A stretch of 64,000 nt of DNA from Edaphobacter bradus (GCF_025685645.1 NZ_JAGSYF010000002.1:248001-312000); one strand, 5' to 3'. Positions 27,814 to 37,079 are shown, numbered from the stretch's first letter. Numbers and translations: made by a program. Notes: generated from the sequence alone by a model not told the origin.

Positions 27814-27852
27814 GTCGGGTCGATTAAGTCAGCTTCTATCAATCACTTCAAA

Positions 27853-27868
27853 TGGCATTCTCCTTGCT
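27853..27868 (+). promoter_or_regulatory. Sigma54 (-24/-12) promoter
   Basis: TGGCATTCTCCTTGCT matches TGGCAC-N5-TTGCW, with GG (27854-27855) and GC (27866-27867) separated by exactly 10 bp as required. It lies 29 bp before the STAS gene and just downstream of a sigma54 activator gene. Confidence 0.75.
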
Positions 27869-27897
27869 TCTTACGCCGGCGGCTTCGGAATTCCGAT

Positions 27898-28179
27898 ATG
27901 ACGCTGAAGATCGAACGGTTTTCTGAGAAGCACGGAGCCCGAATTCGGCTAAGCGGCGAACTTCGATGTGCGCAGCTCGCCTCTTTGGGTATTGAGATCG
28001 AACGTGCTGATCAACAGGTGATTTTGGATCTGGACGAGTTGGGACTCGTAGATATCCATGCAGTCTGGTTCCTCAATACCTGTGAGGCTCAGAACATCAA
28101 GGTCGTCAACTGCGCACCCTACATTCGGGAATGGATGTTTCAGGAGCGAGCAAACGAACGCAATTCAGAAAGGACTTAG
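27898..28179 (+). CDS. STAS-domain protein
   Basis: The protein has 93 residues. The single domain has the STAS pattern: a first strand ending in RLSGELR, then VILDLDELGLVDIHAVWFLNTCEAQNIKVVN. In anti-sigma-factor antagonists a phosphorylatable Ser/Thr follows the LxxxD turn; here that position reads DIHA, so classical phosphorylation looks unlikely. It ends two bases before the esterase start and is surely co-translated with it. Its target is not known. Confidence 0.6.
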   Translation: MTLKIERFSEKHGARIRLSGELRCAQLASLGIEIERADQQVILDLDELGLVDIHAVWFLNTCEAQNIKVVNCAPYIREWMFQERANERNSERT

Positions 28180-28181
28180 CA

Positions 28182-29225
28182 ATGACACGTTTCACAAAAT
28201 TCGCAGTATCACTCTTAGGGGGAATCATCATGACTCAAACGTTAGCGGCACAGGCACAGATACCGGATGCGGCAACTGATCCTCGGATCGACCCGCAAAT
28301 TCGGTCTTTTCTCGCGGAGCTCAACAAGGACAGCAGTCCGTTTTGGGAATTGCCACAACCGAAGCCACAGGAAATCCTCACTGCTCTTCAGAACCAGACG
28401 CCAGTAGATATGTCAGGAGTTACCACAGTCGAAAAAACGATCACGCAAGACGGACGCACTGTAAAGCTCTACATCATGACGCCGCAGCATGTGGCCGGCA
28501 AACCAGGAGTGCTGTTGTTTATCCATGGTGGTGTTTGGATTGTCGGCAACTTCCAGAACCATCAGCGTCTGCTGCGTGACCTGGTGGTTGGTTCCGGCCA
28601 GATCGGCGTCTTCGTCGAATACACACAGCTTCCAGAAGCGAAATATCCAACACAGATGGATGAAAGCTACGCTGCACTGAAATGGGTTGCTGCCCACGCG
28701 CACGAGTTTGGTGCAGACGGAACCCGGATCGCGATTGCGGGAAACTCGGTCGGCGGTAACATGAGCGCGGCACTGGCTCTCATGGCGAAGGACAAGAAGG
28801 GTCCCAAAATCGCCTTACAGGTGCTGTTCATCCCGGCTACGGATGCGAGTGTGGATACCGAGTCCTATCGTGAATTCGGGACGGGACGGTTTCTGGCACG
28901 CGCGTTTATGAAGTATGGCTGGGACCTCTATGCGCCTGATGAGAAAACGCGCAATAGTCCTTATGTATCGCCGCTTCGCGCGAGTAAGGAGGAACTCGAG
29001 GGACTGCCTCCCGCTATCGTCATTACCGCCGAAAATGATCCTCTTCGCGACGAAGGCGAGGCTTACGCACACAAACTCAAAGAAGCTGGCGTTGCTGTCA
29101 CCGCGACTCGTTACAACGGGATGATCCACGACTTCGTGCTTCTCAATGCCATTCATGAGGTGTCTGGAGTTCAAGCGGCTATTAAACAGGCTGGCGACGC
29201 AATTCGTGTCGCATTGAAGCAGTAA
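28182..29225 (+). CDS. Exported alpha/beta hydrolase, HSL-type esterase
   Basis: The start is ATG 28182 with AGAAAGGA upstream, two bases after the STAS stop. It makes a 347-residue protein with a Sec signal (AVSLLGGIIMTQTLAAQAQ). The hormone-sensitive-lipase branch signatures are the oxyanion HGGVW, the nucleophile Ser in GNSVGG, Asp in ENDPLRDEG and His in GMIHDF. It probably cleaves short acyl or aryl esters in the periplasm. A sigma54 promoter with an enhancer-like palindrome drives the pair, so the esterase is likely induced by the signal sensed by the regulator at 25246-27657. Confidence 0.8.
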   Translation: MTRFTKFAVSLLGGIIMTQTLAAQAQIPDAATDPRIDPQIRSFLAELNKDSSPFWELPQPKPQEILTALQNQTPVDMSGVTTVEKTITQDGRTVKLYIMTPQHVAGKPGVLLFIHGGVWIVGNFQNHQRLLRDLVVGSGQIGVFVEYTQLPEAKYPTQMDESYAALKWVAAHAHEFGADGTRIAIAGNSVGGNMSAALALMAKDKKGPKIALQVLFIPATDASVDTESYREFGTGRFLARAFMKYGWDLYAPDEKTRNSPYVSPLRASKEELEGLPPAIVITAENDPLRDEGEAYAHKLKEAGVAVTATRYNGMIHDFVLLNAIHEVSGVQAAIKQAGDAIRVALKQ

Positions 29226-29364
29226 ACGGTGCCCTGGGTGGCAGCAGGACTCGATGTTGCCACCCATCCTGCCAAATCGAACACAAGGGAGGTCTCTAAT
29301 GTCTACTGTATAAAACAGCATTGAAGAGCAATCCTTTGGTAATGCAGTCGTTCATGGAGCCGCT

Positions 29365-31444
29365 ATGGAATCGACTCAAGAACATGACCACTCGCATCAT
29401 GGGAACCGCGCTGCCGGGCACGAGATGCATCAGCAACTCTCCACCCAGGCGATAGGCACTACCATGCACGCCGGTCATGATCAACACGCGCATCATGATC
29501 AGCACGCTGACCACTCCGTAGCAATGTTCCGCAACAAATTTTGGTTGAGCCTTGCCCTCACTCTGCCTGTCGTCTTTTCGTCAAGCGAGGTCCAGCACTG
29601 GCTCGGCTATCACGCCCCTCAGTTCCCCGGTTCACAGTTCATCCTCGCTCTGGGCACAATCATCTTTTTCTACGGCGGAAGCGCCTTTCCCCGCGGCGCA
29701 TGGCGCGAACTCTCCGATCGCAGCCCCGGCATGATGGCCCTCATCAGCCTCGCCATTCTCGTGGCATTCATCGCCTCCCTCGCCGCTACCTTTGGACTTC
29801 TCAACGTCGATGTCTGGTGGGAGCTCGCAACCCTCATCGCGATCATGATTCTCGGCCACTGGCTCGAGATGAAGGCAATCACCCAGGCTGAGGGCGCTCT
29901 CAACGCGCTCGCCGCGCTGCTCCCCGACACCGCAGAGCGCGTGACTCCATCCGGTATCGAGAAAGTCCTCTCGCCGATCTGCACGTAGGCGACATCGTTC
30001 TCGTTCGCCCTAGAGCTCGCGTCCCAGCCGATGGAACCGTGACCGAAGGCTCAGCCGATATCGACGAATCTATGATCACCGGCGAATCGCGCGCAATTAC
30101 AAAGACAACTGGGGACAGCGTTGTCGCAGGCACAGTCGCCGCTGGCGGAAGCTTGCGTGTGCAGGTCAAGGCTATCGGAGATCAGACCGCACTCTCAGGC
30201 ATCATGCGCCTCGTCGCCGCCGCTCAGGCGTCCGGATCGCGTGCTCAAGCCATGGCAGACCGCGCCGCCGCGCTTCTCTTTTATGTCGAACTCGCCTCCG
30301 GAATTCTGACACTAACTTACTGGTGGTTCGCCGGAGACAAAGAACACGCGCTCACGCGCACAGTCACAGTTCTCGTCATCGCATGCCCTCACGCCCTTGG
30401 CCTTGCGATTCCACTTGTCATCGCAATCTCTACTGCTCTCGGCGCAAAAATGGCCTGCTCGTGAAAAACCGCCTCGCACTTGAGCGAGCCCGCAATCTCG
30501 ATATCGTTATCTTCGACAAAACAGGAACGCTCACTCGCGGCATGCCCATTCTCTCCGGAATCCAAACCGCCTCCCTGCGACGAGCGAAGACGAGCTACTC
30601 GCTCTAGCCGCCGCTGTCGAAGCCGACTCCGAACATCCCATTGCCAAAGCCATCCTCGCAGGAGCCAATCGCCCCGGCATCAAATCTCCTCCCGCAACAG
30701 ACTTCCAATCCCATCCCGGACTCGGTGCCAGCGCAAACATCCACGGCGAAATCATCGCCATTGGGGGGGCGCGAATGATTGAAAACGGAAAATCCGTTAC
30801 CCCTGAACTCGAAAAGACCGCTGGAATCTGGGCGACCGAAGGACGAACCGTCCTCTACGTGCTTCGGAATAACGACATCATCGGAGCCCTCGCCATCGAA
30901 GACGAGATTCGTCCCGAGGCCGCCGCGGCAATCAACGCGCTCCATAAACTCGGCATTCGGGTCGCAATGATCACCGGCGACTCACACGCAGTTGCCTATT
31001 CCGTAGCAAAGCGTCTCGGCATCGACGATGTCGAAGCGCAGGTTCTGCCTGCTGACAAGGCATCTGCCGTCACACGTTTCCAGTCCGGTGGCAAAAAAGT
31101 GGCAATGGTTGGAGACGGTGTCAATGATGCCCCGCCCTCGCCGGCTCCGATGTTGGCATCGCCATCGGAGACGGCACCGATGTCGCAGTCAAGTCCGCCG
31201 GAATCGTTCTCGTCCGTAGCGCGACGTCGTCCGTGCCATCGAACTCTCCCGCGCCACTTACCGCAAGATGGTGCAAAACCTCGTCTGGGCAACCGCTTAC
31301 AACCTGGTCGCCATCCCCGTCGCCGCCGGAGTCCTCATTCCATGGGGTTTTGATCTCCCCATGAGCGTCGGCGCAATCGCCATGAGTGTCTCCACCATCA
31401 TTGTGGCCCTCAACGCACAACTCCTTAGACGCCTAAAATTCTGA
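29365..31444 (+). pseudogene. CopB-type (P1B) heavy-metal ATPase, broken by five frameshifts
   Basis: Read across frames, the sequence gives a whole P-type ATPase. It has a histidine-rich N-terminus (HDHSHHG, HDQHAHHDQHADH), DESMITGES, the membrane motif [15 protein letters not shown] (CPH is typical of CopB-like copper/silver pumps), the phosphorylation site [19 protein letters not shown] and MVGDGVNDAP, and a last membrane segment ending LLRRLKF. The frame steps back by one base five times, near 29966, 30446, 30574, 31131 and 31220. Most steps are in short C or A runs and each looks like a single-base deletion. The gene cannot be translated whole, so it is dead or the sequence has local errors. 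Confidence 0.8.
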
Positions 31445-31818
31445 TGGCCAAATCGCCAAGTCACTCATTTACCAGCAAGAGTTCCACTTGTCTGTATAGT
31501 CGGCATCTCGTACAGTTGGGAGCTCACGAACAATGTGGCGAGCACTCGTCCGGGTAGCCGGTTATGCGTCCGCAATCCAAGCTCATCGACAGCAGATAGT
31601 GTTAACCGCTCGACCCACGTGGCCCAGTGAGCAATCGGTCTTCCGACGATAGCGACAGTCCGCTGGTCGCACTTGGGCGAACTTGGCGCGAATACGGGCA
31701 CCGGCGGAACCTTCGGACGGTTGCCAAATGACCCGACCTTTCAGGAGGTAGACTGGCATCGCATATGGAAGGGTCAATTCGGAATGCCGACGACGAAGGT
31801 AAAGAAGAGAAAAAGCAA
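31445..31818. other. Intergenic region
   Basis: No gene was recognised. A 21-bp segment at 31494-31514 (starting GTATAGTCGGCAT) recurs with three differences at 32963-32983 on the other side of the next gene. Confidence 0.4.
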
Positions 31819-32694
31819 ATGACTGCAATTGAACCATTCCTGAACAGATTGATAGATTACGCGGGGCTCTTTCCTCCCTCAGGCCTTGATATGCTAACGT
31901 CGACCCGGAACTATGCCAGTTACCGCTCTGGTAAATATGCATGGGCTCTGGGACGCTTGATGGTCCCAGTTGCGAGGCTGACAGAATTCAGCGCGGCATT
32001 GATGGAGGTTGGAAGCGACGAGCAGCTGACCCCATGGCTCCTGGGCGCACTCAGCACGGGCGATGCGCAGCAAGATGCTCGCCTGATATCTGGGCTCGAT
32101 AAGAGGGTCGCAGTTGTTGACGTCCTCGAGTCCAAGGCTGCAAATCTGGCTGAGGTGCATAAGCTGCTCTCAGCCGTACCCCCAAAGACAACTCTCTACG
32201 TCGAATTTCCCCTGAAGAATTGCTGGCAAATGATTCCCGCACTGAAGGAAGGGAACGCGCGCGCAAAGATTCGGACCGGAGGAGTTACTGCCGATGCCAT
32301 CCCCAGCGTCGAGCAGGTCGCGGAATTTCTCGCGGCCTGCGCCGAAGCAAAGGTTCCCTTCAAGGCAACGGCTGGACTGCATCATCCTTTGCGTTCCGTT
32401 CAACAGCTCACGTATGAACCGGGGAGCGCATCCGCTCTGATGAACGGTTTCATCAATGTCTTCGTCGCGGCAATCATCGCCTATTACGGAGCAACAGAAG
32501 AGAAGGTTTTAGCAGTGTTGAATGAAGAGGATCCTACCGCCTTTCGCTGGAGCAGGCACGCTCTTGCATGGCGTGATCAGGAACTATCCGCGGAACAAAT
32601 CAGAGAAGCGCGGGAGAACGTCGCTATCGGCTTCGGCTCCTGTTCGTTTACTGAACCTATCGCCGACCTTTTGGACCTCGGATGGCTCTCATGA
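31819..32694 (+). CDS. Conserved hypothetical protein
   Basis: The protein has 291 residues from the ATG at 31819, behind an A-rich GAAGAGA stretch; a longer in-frame start at 31765 is less likely. No known domain was recognised. Features are an N-terminal LIDYAGLFPPSGLDM, a repeated alternation of strands and helices suggesting an alpha/beta barrel, KATAGLHHPLR near residue 195, and a C-terminal GFGSCSFTEPIADLLDLGWL. The paired histidines in GLHHP and the cysteine in GSCSF could be functional. It is a monocistronic gene by spacing. Confidence 0.55.
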   Translation: MTAIEPFLNRLIDYAGLFPPSGLDMLTSTRNYASYRSGKYAWALGRLMVPVARLTEFSAALMEVGSDEQLTPWLLGALSTGDAQQDARLISGLDKRVAVVDVLESKAANLAEVHKLLSAVPPKTTLYVEFPLKNCWQMIPALKEGNARAKIRTGGVTADAIPSVEQVAEFLAACAEAKVPFKATAGLHHPLRSVQQLTYEPGSASALMNGFINVFVAAIIAYYGATEEKVLAVLNEEDPTAFRWSRHALAWRDQELSAEQIREARENVAIGFGSCSFTEPIADLLDLGWLS

Positions 32695-33201
32695 AACAAA
32701 ATGAGCTGGGTTGAATCAGCTAACAACCGCTTTATCTGTTTGGCCATATGTCAGTTCAGACAACGGAGCGTTACCCAGGGTGCAAGCAGCGGATTCATAA
32801 TGCCATGAATGATCGAATTGGCCTCGAGGCAATCGAAGTCTGCTGTTCTGAATAGCCGACCTCTCCAAGGTCCCGGCGAACCTATGGTCATGTGATGACC
32901 GGTCACTCTGTCTGGTCATTCGCCTCCGGGTCGTCGGCAAACCGGAACTTTTCCATTTGGCCGTATAGTCGCCATTTCGGACAAGTGCCCCTCGGCTATC
33001 AGATGTTAAGAACAGGATTCGAGATCAATTCGTAATTAACGCGAAACTGCCTTCGGTTCTGCGGTTTATGGGTTTCGCCAAGGATTAGTACTGATAGTCG
33101 GCTTGCATTCACTGATCTGCCAGTCCGGTTGGAAATCCCTCTTGGTGAGTCTCGGCTTGTGATTCCTTCGGCATGGCACCACCTAACAGAGAGGCTGTTC
33201 A
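32695..33201. other. Intergenic region with a TGACCGGTCA palindrome
   Basis: No gene was recognised in these 507 bp. A perfect 10-bp palindrome TGACCGGTCA lies at 32896-32905, and the second copy of the GTATAGTC repeat lies at 32963-32983. Confidence 0.4.
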
Positions 33202-33780
33202 TTAAGGCCGGGAGCCCTGAATGAGGATATCCACGAACCGCCGCGCCTTTTCAGGCCAATCTTCTGTGCTGCCCGCGCTGGAGACCCCATAAATAGCGCG
33301 TAACATGTCCATTGGATCGACATCTGGTCGAAGGTCTCGGCTAGCGACGGCGCGGCTCGCTAGCGCATTAGCAGCCTCTTCCATGAGCCGGTTAGTCTGC
33401 TGAAATACCCGAGAAGGGCCGCCGGCCATTGCGTTCAACGCCGGGGCGATGATCTTTTTCGCAGCAATGTAGTCGATGAAGACCAGCATCCACGCCCGCA
33501 GCGCCTCGGCCGGAGGCAGCTCTGCGGAGAACTTTTTCTGCGCCTCGGCCAGCTTCTCGACTTCGCTGATATAGACAGCAGCCAGCAGGTCATCGCGCGT
33601 GGGAAAGTGACGGTAGAGCGTCCCCGGGCCTATCTTCGAGCGCTTGGCGATCTCGTCCATGCTGGCCTCTGCTCCCCGGCGCGTGAAAACCTGCTTCGAG
33701 ACTTCGAGAATCCGTTCACGGTTGCGCTGCGCGTCAGCTCGGGGCTTGCGGGCAGTTTTCTTTGGGGCTGACGTTTTCAT
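33202..33780 (-). CDS. TetR-family repressor
   Basis: The start at ATG 33780 (MKTSAPKK) is preferred because it leaves two inverted-repeat operators in the upstream region; ATG 33825 is an alternative. The N-terminal TetR helix-turn-helix is clear (RERILEVSKQVFTRRGAEASMDEIAKRSKIGPGTLYRHFPTRDDLLAAVY). The C-terminal ligand-binding domain (about 60-190) has the helical composition of family members. It is divergent from the SDR gene, the usual arrangement in which the repressor controls itself and its neighbour. Confidence 0.85.
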   Translation of the reverse strand: MKTSAPKKTARKPRADAQRNRERILEVSKQVFTRRGAEASMDEIAKRSKIGPGTLYRHFPTRDDLLAAVYISEVEKLAEAQKKFSAELPPAEALRAWMLVFIDYIAAKKIIAPALNAMAGGPSRVFQQTNRLMEEAANALASRAVASRDLRPDVDPMDMLRAIYGVSSAGSTEDWPEKARRFVDILIQGSRP

Positions 33781-33794
33781 CGACTTTTTCTGAA

Positions 33795-33813
33795 ACCGGA
33801 GGCACTCTCCGGT
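33795..33813. promoter_or_regulatory. TetR operator, inverted repeat 1
   Basis: ACCGGAG-N5-CTCCGGT is a perfect 7-5-7 inverted repeat in the TetR/SDR intergenic region. It has the same architecture as the repeat at 33826-33844. Confidence 0.65.
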
Positions 33814-33825
33814 AATCTCATACAT

Positions 33826-33844
33826 AACGGAGATTGACTCCGTT
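33826..33844. promoter_or_regulatory. TetR operator, inverted repeat 2
   Basis: AACGGAG-N5-CTCCGTT is a perfect 7-5-7 inverted repeat. Its centre is 31 bp from that of the first repeat, about three helical turns, so two repressor dimers could bind the same face. Confidence 0.65.
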
Positions 33845-33894
33845 TTATTCCAGGCCGAGGCCGGTGTCAAAGATTTGTGATCGGAGTGTGCAGT

Positions 33895-34875
33895 ATGGCA
33901 GCGAAATTTGGAGCAAATTCAACGACGGAAGATGTTCTCGAAGGGGTCGATCTGAAGGGTAAGCGGATTCTAGTGACGGGAGTATCTGCGGGTCTCGGCG
34001 TAGAGACGGCCCGTGCGCTGGTGGCACATGGCGCGGATGTTGTAGGCGCAGCACGTGATCTGGAGAAGGCGAAGAGGGCCACATCGGAAGTCAGCAAGGC
34101 CACGGCGGAGACCGGCGCGAGTTTCGAGGTGGTCGAGCTCGACCTCGCCAGCCTGAAGAGCGTGCACGCCGCTGCGGACAAGCTGCTTGCCGGCGGCCGA
34201 TTGTTCGATGTGATCATCGCAAATGCCGGTGTCATGGCGACTCCGTTCGGGAAGACAGAGGATGGTTTCGAGACGCAATTCGGGACCAATCACCTGGGCC
34301 ACTTCGTCTTTGTGAACCGCATCGCGAAGCTGATCAGGGACGGCGGACGCCTGGTCAACCTCTCTTCCTCAGGGCACCGTTTCAGCAATGTGGACCTGAA
34401 CGATCCCAACTTTGAGACGACGCCGTACGAACCCTTCGTGGCTTACGGGCGCTCGAAGACCGCGAACATCCTCTTCGCAGTCGCTTTCGATCAGCGGCAT
34501 CGAGAGCGCGGGGTTCGCGCGGCGGCTGTACACCCAGGAGGCATACAGACCGAGCTTGCCCGTCACATGGAGCCGGCCCACTTGGAACAGATGGTCAAAC
34601 AGATCAATGAACAGGCCGCAGCAGAGGGCAAAGGACCGTTCCAGTTCAAAACAGTTCCCCAGGGAGCCGCCACCTCAGTATGGGCAGCTGTCGTTGCGCC
34701 CGCCGAAGAGGTAGGAGGGCGGTATTGCGAGAACTGCCACGTGAGTGACGTCGTCGCAGATGATGCAAGGCTGGGCCTGCTTGACAAAGGAGTGCGAGGC
34801 TACGCTCTCGATCCACAAAACGCTGTTGCGTTTTGGAAGAAAAGCGAAGAACTGGTCGGCGAGACGTTCCAGTAA
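33895..34875 (+). CDS. Short-chain dehydrogenase/reductase (retinol-dehydrogenase-like)
   Basis: The protein has 326 residues from the ATG at 33895, with a GGAG site nine bases upstream. The Rossmann fold has TGVSAGLG (cofactor loop), DLASLKSV after strand 4, IANAGVMA, catalytic Ser in NLSSSGHRF, and YGRSK with Tyr and Lys. The long C-terminal tail and GRSKTANILFAVAFDQRH segment fit the NADP-dependent branch near retinol dehydrogenases and protochlorophyllide reductases. The substrate is unknown. It is probably derepressed when the divergent TetR protein binds its ligand. Confidence 0.85.
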   Translation: MAAKFGANSTTEDVLEGVDLKGKRILVTGVSAGLGVETARALVAHGADVVGAARDLEKAKRATSEVSKATAETGASFEVVELDLASLKSVHAAADKLLAGGRLFDVIIANAGVMATPFGKTEDGFETQFGTNHLGHFVFVNRIAKLIRDGGRLVNLSSSGHRFSNVDLNDPNFETTPYEPFVAYGRSKTANILFAVAFDQRHRERGVRAAAVHPGGIQTELARHMEPAHLEQMVKQINEQAAAEGKGPFQFKTVPQGAATSVWAAVVAPAEEVGGRYCENCHVSDVVADDARLGLLDKGVRGYALDPQNAVAFWKKSEELVGETFQ

Positions 34876-35520
34876 GCAGGTGCCTGGGGACAGGCGAGGT
34901 GCTTATATCGCGGTACAGACGCAGACTGGCCAAGGACCAGTGAGCAGCCAGATGGGCGTTTCTCGTTGCTTACCCCGACTGGCGCTGAGTGCTGTGACAT
35001 GCGGTCGCATGAGTCTCACGGACAAGTGCCTTGAGATTCTGCGTGAAACCTCATCACGGGACGGAATCTGACTAAACGGCGAGGAAATGACAAGCAAAGA
35101 GACTCGGGCGAGTGGGGTCTTTGCCCGTCAGATACATTTGAGAAGTTGTGCACAATGCAAAGCAAACCTGCCCAGATAGTCCGTGAGATGAAATTCATCG
35201 CGCTCTTCTCCAATGAGGCTGGGGTCAATAGCCCGGCCTTTGTGCTAAAAGACATAATCGGAAAAGCGTGGCGGCTCGGGGTGAGAATGCCCACCCTCCC
35301 CCTGTCTCTCGAATGCGATATAGCGCTTTATCTTCAAATGTTTGGCTCATTCCAAGTCACCCGATTTGCAAGAAAAAATATAACTATTTTCTTGCAAACA
35401 TGAGTCGAGCGGCACATAGCCGTGTATCTGCAAATTCAATGTGGGGTTCATTTGAGTTGGTAAACGTGCGTCTTGAACGCACAAAAGAGCCCAGATTCAA
35501 ACCGATATTCCTCGGCAATT
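34876..35520. other. Intergenic region at the edge of the integration hot spot
   Basis: No convincing gene was seen. A small hairpin GTGCGT-CTTGA-ACGCAC lies at 35466-35482, without a T-tract. Confidence 0.4.
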
Positions 35521-36109
35521 TCATGAGCGAGCAAAGGCCACCAGGGGTTGAATATCATTCTTATCGGCAGCGCGAAGAGAGTCGATGTAACTGCGCCGGA
35601 AGTCACCGGCTTTCACGATGTCTGCGTTCCCCCATGTAAACGCTGGCCTACCCAATCGCTGCACGACAACATCCGCCATGAGCCGGGCATGACGACCGTT
35701 CCCGTTTGCGAACGGGTGAATCCACACGAGCCTATAGTGAAACCGAACAGCAAGCTCGTCTGGTTCGCAGGTCTGATGTTCTACCCAATAGCGCACGTCG
35801 CCCAGCAAAGCCGGCAGCGCGTCGCGGATTTGGTAGTGAGGTATGCCAATGTTCTTTTCCGTAGTGCGGTAGACCCCTGCCCACTTCCAGTCTGGTCGAA
35901 CATGCGCAGGTGCAGTTCTCTGACGTAGGTTTCGGAGAATGGGTCTTGTCGATTCAAGTTGCGCGGATCGAACGCCCATGCAGCCGCTTCGAGGATGTTC
36001 TGGCGTTCCCCTCATTCAATTCTTCCTTTGTGGTGAGGTCAGGGATGAGGTCGGCCTGCTCGTCCGGAGACAGCGGTGTGTTGCCGTCTCCCGTAGTAAA
36101 TAGAGTCAT
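35521..36109 (-). pseudogene. Mobile mystery protein B (Fic-domain) with two frameshifts
   Basis: Translation from ATG 36109 gives TLFTTGDGNTPLSPDEQADLIPDLTT and then loses frame near 36010. The next frame reads ILEAAAWAFDPRNLNRQDPFSETYVREL and breaks near 35903. The last frame continues WKWAGVYRTTEKNIGI to the Fic active-site motif HPFANGNGRHAR and stops at 35521. Fic proteins AMPylate targets using this His-Phe-(Asp/Glu)-Gly-Asn-Gly-Arg-type loop. The start codon overlaps the stop of the partner gene by four bases (ATGA), the standard A-B gene order. It is probably inactive. Confidence 0.8.
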
Positions 36110-36555
36110 CGGGATGTGCGCTTTCTGACGAGGCGCCGTGTCTCCTCTTCAACCGCTTCGTCAATTCGTCCGACCGCTTGATTCTCAAGTGCCATGGAAT
36201 GTTCGACTCCAAGAACGCGATTTTTTGCCTCAACGCGCGCGCGATTCTCGATGAGTTCCTGCATACTGTCAGCCCGTGGAACGAGGGCATAGACTAAATC
36301 GCAGTCGAGCGCGTTGGCTGCGGCGCGCAGGCTCTTCAAGGTGATGCGGTCCTCCGCCTCTCCCTTTTCTAATTGCAACGGCAGTTGGCGGCTCGTCCCG
36401 AGCCTCCGTGCCAGGTCACCCGACGAGACCCCGAGCGCTTGGCGAATAGCGCGTATCCATCCCTTCGACGGACGTGATTCCTTCCGCGCCGTGCGGTAAG
36501 GCTCCAAGGCACGATCGAGTTGTTTTAGACGAAGGTTTCTGAATTCGCCGCGCAT
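36106..36555 (-). CDS. Mobile mystery protein A (Xre-type DNA-binding partner of a Fic protein)
   Basis: The protein has 149 residues. The helix-turn-helix lies near residues 38-62 (LGVSSGDLARRLGTSRQLPLQLEKGE), followed by the family-typical TLKSLRAAANALDCDLVYALVPR. Mobile mystery A/B pairs are found on mobile elements and behave like toxin-antitoxin or regulatory pairs. Gene A is intact here while B is decayed. Copies of ATGACAAGTT at the start codon and 33 bp upstream look like autoregulatory operators. Confidence 0.8.
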   Translation of the reverse strand: MRGEFRNLRLKQLDRALEPYRTARKESRPSKGWIRAIRQALGVSSGDLARRLGTSRQLPLQLEKGEAEDRITLKSLRAAANALDCDLVYALVPRADSMQELIENRARVEAKNRVLGVEHSMALENQAVGRIDEAVEEETRRLVRKRTSR

Positions 36556-36641
36556 GACAAGTTAAATATAGGCAATACTCGTCAAAATGACAAGTTTTAC
36601 ATTGTCGATACATTCATGTTTGCCTACTTATAATTTGTCAT
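36554..36641. promoter_or_regulatory. Repeated ATGACAAGTT elements upstream of mobile mystery protein A
   Basis: ATGACAAGTT occurs at 36554-36563 (overlapping the start codon) and 36587-36596. An inverted relative, AATTTGTCAT, lies at 36632-36641. This is a plausible autoregulatory operator array for the Xre-type protein. Confidence 0.45.
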
Positions 36642-36682
36642 GGAGTGAGACTGCAAGCAGAAGACAACGGACACACGAAGGA

Positions 36683-36832
36683 AGAAAATTGGGCTGCTCC
36701 CCACGGTGCAGCCCCTCCCTGCTCGGTTAGGATTTTGGTAGCAAATTGGTAGCATTTAGGGGCGATTGGGCCGTTTTGGCCGACTGTACCGACTCGTAAG
36801 TCATTTACCGTCAACACAACGCCCATAGCGCG
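36683..36832 (+). other. Element-end sequence similar to 44541-44694
   Basis: About 150 bp immediately before the tRNA-Ala scar resemble the sequence before the scar at 44.70 kb. Shared blocks include gggctg-tcc-cac, actcggtt, and TAAGTC-TTT-CCGTCAA shortly before each scar. This probably marks the right end of a related family of integrative elements. Confidence 0.5.
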
Positions 36833-36882
36833 CTTCCATGGCATGGAAGAGGTCATCGGTTCGATCCCGATCAGGTCCACCA
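36833..36882 (+). repeat. tRNA-Ala(GGC) 3' fragment, attachment-site scar A
   Basis: A 50-bp tRNA 3' part is complete from the anticodon arm. CTTCC pairs with GGAAG around a loop with T33 and anticodon GGC. A perfect T arm (ATCGG/CCGAT) and a 3' acceptor strand with CCA follow. The 5' half (acceptor and D arm) is absent, so this is not a functional gene but a left-over attachment site. Confidence 0.75.
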
Positions 36883-37079
36883 AATTCATCCAACCCTAAA
36901 ATCAACAGGTTACGAGGCGTGTCCGAGCCGATGAAGCTCTCGGGCAGGAGCACAATATGGGCATGCACCGAGGAACAGCGCTGGTCTTCCCATCAGAAGT
37001 GCGATGCCGACGACGAACGTGATAAAGCCCACCGCTTTAGACGGTGGGCTTTAGTGTTGGGCAGATGTCAGATTCTCTC
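36883..37079. other. Spacer between scar A and the NHL gene
   Basis: No gene was recognised. It holds the terminator hairpin of the giant NHL gene. Confidence 0.4.
37024..37052 (-). terminator. Strong hairpin after the NHL gene
   Basis: AAAGCCCACCG pairs perfectly with CGGTGGGCTTT around a 7-base loop, 27 bases after the stop codon of the NHL gene. The T-tract is short. It may act in both directions. Confidence 0.65.

Noticed and set aside
29365..31444. Programmed frameshifting in the CopB-type ATPase
   Set aside because: Five separate frame changes at ordinary sites with no slippery sequence plus stimulator are not plausible as recoding; decay or sequence error is simpler.
36833..36882. 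Functional tRNA-Ala gene
   Set aside because: Only the anticodon arm, T arm and 3' acceptor strand are present; the D arm and 5' acceptor strand are absent.
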